This document shows positions 38,650 through 39,986 of a DNA stretch of 39,986 nucleotides, in pieces (the first letter of the stretch is position 1; each line of letters starts with the position of its first letter). This stretch comes from Ruminococcus flavefaciens 007c (lineage in GTDB: Bacteria > Bacillota > Clostridia > Oscillospirales > Ruminococcaceae): positions 1 through 39,986 of the forward strand of contig NZ_ATAX01000032.1 of the NCBI RefSeq assembly GCF_000571935.1. The letters run 5' to 3'. The notes beneath the pieces are model-generated. The model did not search any database, was not told the origin of the DNA, and worked only from the letters and a program-made list of their open reading frames with translations. The position numbers and the translations under genes are program-made.

Positions 38650-39986
38650 ATGAAGAGAAAAGGTTTAATCAAGATCATGGCTGCAGCACTGGCCTGCACT
38701 ATGCTTCCCATCAATTCCGAGATAATAGTACGCGATAAAAGCAGCTTCACAGAAGCAGCCGCAGCCGAAACAGCAGGCAGTGAGGGGGTACGTCTGAACA
38801 GCGAGGAAAAAACGCTGCTGATTGGAGGATATGTGACTTTTTCGCAGCTGAACGATGCAATGCTCAGCAACAGCGAAAAGTATGATTCTATCGTTGCCGA
38901 AGCCGGCACGGTATTCGACATGGAAAGCGCTAAAAATCTGTTTATGAATGTAAATGCCAAGCTTATTGACCTGTCCCGTGCTGATACGAGCAGAGTGAGA
39001 GATATGTCGTATATGTTTAATAAGTGCAGTGCGGGCAAGCTGGTTTTAAGCGCTGAAAAAAAGGACGATCAGAAGTTTACAACGGAAAACACATATAATA
39101 TGCAGAATATGTTCAGAGAGTTCAAAACAGACGAGCTGCTTGATCTTTCGCGCTTCGATACAGCAGAAGCAGAAAAGATGGACTATATGTTCTATAAGTG
39201 TGATGCTCCGGAAATAAAGCTCGGTTCGGGTTTTGACACAGGCAGGATAAGGGATATGACAGCAATGTTCCAGAACTGCAACGTTCACGGTATAGACTTT
39301 TCGCTTATAAATACATACTGCGTTGAGAATATGACAGCTATGTTCTACGGAGCAAAGAATTACTATGACGGCAGCTATCACGATATAGACCTGAGCAGCT
39401 TCAAAACCGGCAGTGTTACCAGTATGCACGTAATGTTCGGCTCCAGCAGCTTCACACATATCAATACAAACGGCTGGGATACAAGACGAGTTGAAAAGAT
39501 GACAGCCATGTTCAGCAGCAATCCTTATCTGGAAACTCTGGATATAAGCACATTTGATGCAAGCAGTGTTACGGATATAGAAGCTATGTTTTCCAATGAC
39601 AGCAAGCTGAAATATGCTGATCTGAGCGGTCTGTATTCGTATAATGTAAACGGCTTCAAGAATATGTTCTATAATTGCAGCGAATTGTCTGCTGTAAGAC
39701 TGGGAGACTGTGTGTATAAGCTCGGAGAGGATGCTTTGCTGAGAAATGACAAGGGCTGGTTCAATTCAAAGGACCTTACCGCAAAGGTCAGCGGAGACGG
39801 AGAATATGCCGAAATAGCCAACAGCGGCGATAATCTGTATATTTACGGTGAAGCTCCTCAGGATACTCTCGATTATATAAAGAAGAACAATCTTTACACT
39901 ACAACCACCACCACAACTACAACTACAACGACAACAACAACAACAACAACCACCACAACCAAGCCCAAGGCAACAACAACCACCAC
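38650..39986 (+). CDS. BspA family LRR surface protein, partial
   Basis: Open to the window end: 445 codons visible, C-terminus missing. A signal-like N-terminus MKRKGLIKIMAAALACTMLP is followed by DUF285-type repeats of about 24 residues with the consensus D-T-x-x-V-x-x-M-x-x-MF (VRDMSYMFNKC, AEKMDYMFYKC, IRDMTAMFQNC, VENMTAMFYGA, VEKMTAMFSSN, VTDIEAMFSND). These are a different LRR class from the two previous genes. From residue about 418 a poly-Thr linker of over 20 residues starts, then KPKATTT, like the linkers of the dockerin proteins, so a dockerin or wall anchor beyond the edge is likely. GGAGG lies 13 nt upstream, rather far; I see no better start. Confidence 0.88.
   Translation, partial: MKRKGLIKIMAAALACTMLPINSEIIVRDKSSFTEAAAAETAGSEGVRLNSEEKTLLIGGYVTFSQLNDAMLSNSEKYDSIVAEAGTVFDMESAKNLFMNVNAKLIDLSRADTSRVRDMSYMFNKCSAGKLVLSAEKKDDQKFTTENTYNMQNMFREFKTDELLDLSRFDTAEAEKMDYMFYKCDAPEIKLGSGFDTGRIRDMTAMFQNCNVHGIDFSLINTYCVENMTAMFYGAKNYYDGSYHDIDLSSFKTGSVTSMHVMFGSSSFTHINTNGWDTRRVEKMTAMFSSNPYLETLDISTFDASSVTDIEAMFSNDSKLKYADLSGLYSYNVNGFKNMFYNCSELSAVRLGDCVYKLGEDALLRNDKGWFNSKDLTAKVSGDGEYAEIANSGDNLYIYGEAPQDTLDYIKKNNLYTTTTTTTTTTTTTTTTTTTTTKPKATTTT

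Noticed and set aside
38424..39459. Minus-strand frames opposite the third LRR gene.
   Set aside because: The + strand frame is open for 445 codons with clear repeated LRR units and a signal peptide; the minus frames are shadows.

Overview
The window looks like chromosomal DNA of a Ruminococcus-type member of the Oscillospiraceae (Bacillota, Clostridia), close to the cellulosome-forming rumen and gut ruminococci. The evidence is GC content that is moderate by eye, GGAGG-type ribosome binding sites, many TTGACA/TATAAT promoters with 17-nt spacers, Thr-rich linkers joined to DxNxDG dockerins, a GH16 beta-glucanase, BspA-type leucine-rich-repeat proteins, DUF2975/XRE cassettes and single-chain PurL. 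No tRNA, rRNA, CRISPR array, transposase or phage gene was seen.

Layout. 1-1.7 kb: polytopic DUF6056-like membrane protein (+). 1.7-3.2 kb: dipicolinate synthase dpaA-dpaB (-), a spore-core gene pair standing alone. 3.3-4.7 kb: secreted GH16 glucanase with an N-terminal dockerin-like half and a C-terminal carbohydrate-binding region (-). 5.2-5.8 kb: lipoprotein (+). 6.0-8.9 kb: M16C metallopeptidase (-). 9.0-11.3 kb: serC-serA serine pathway (-). 11.6-13.0 kb: three paralogous small secreted SH3-like proteins (-), each behind its own promoter, with the same TGTTC/GAACA operator exactly 5 nt downstream of the -10. 13.2-16.6 kb: GNAT protein, and the LCP-TatD-PP2C gene set (-). 16.6-17.1 kb: gene-free DNA with RNA-like folds. 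17.1-17.8 kb: SLOG-fold protein (-). 17.9-20.9 kb: alr, a PD-(D/E)xK-like protein, a lipoprotein and a TatD-associated radical SAM protein (+). 21.0-22.3 kb: 43-residue membrane peptide and the branched-chain aminotransferase (+). 22.3-24.7 kb: beta-CASP RNase-like hydrolase followed by a zinc-ribbon membrane protein (-). 25.0-26.7 kb: three DUF2975 genes and a YozG-like XRE regulator (+). 26.8-29.1 kb: degenerate receiver/GGDEF-like protein (-) and two lipoproteins (+). 29.2-31.0 kb: divergent HPr-like gene (-) and mtaB (+), whose -35 boxes are 4 nt apart. 31.2-34.9 kb: purL. 35.0-40 kb: three BspA-like LRR proteins, two ending in dockerins and the third cut by the window end, with a decayed GNAT copy between the second and third.

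Functional themes are core metabolism (serine, branched-chain amino acids, purines, D-alanine), envelope functions (LCP, M16, several lipoproteins) and extracellular fibre-related proteins. The best candidates for something undescribed are the co-regulated SH3-like trio at 11.6-13.1 kb, the structured non-coding stretch at 16.87-17.06 kb, the expanded DUF2975-XRE cassette, and the palindromic divergent promoter of the HPr-like gene and mtaB. All functional names come from motif recognition by eye; no database search was possible.
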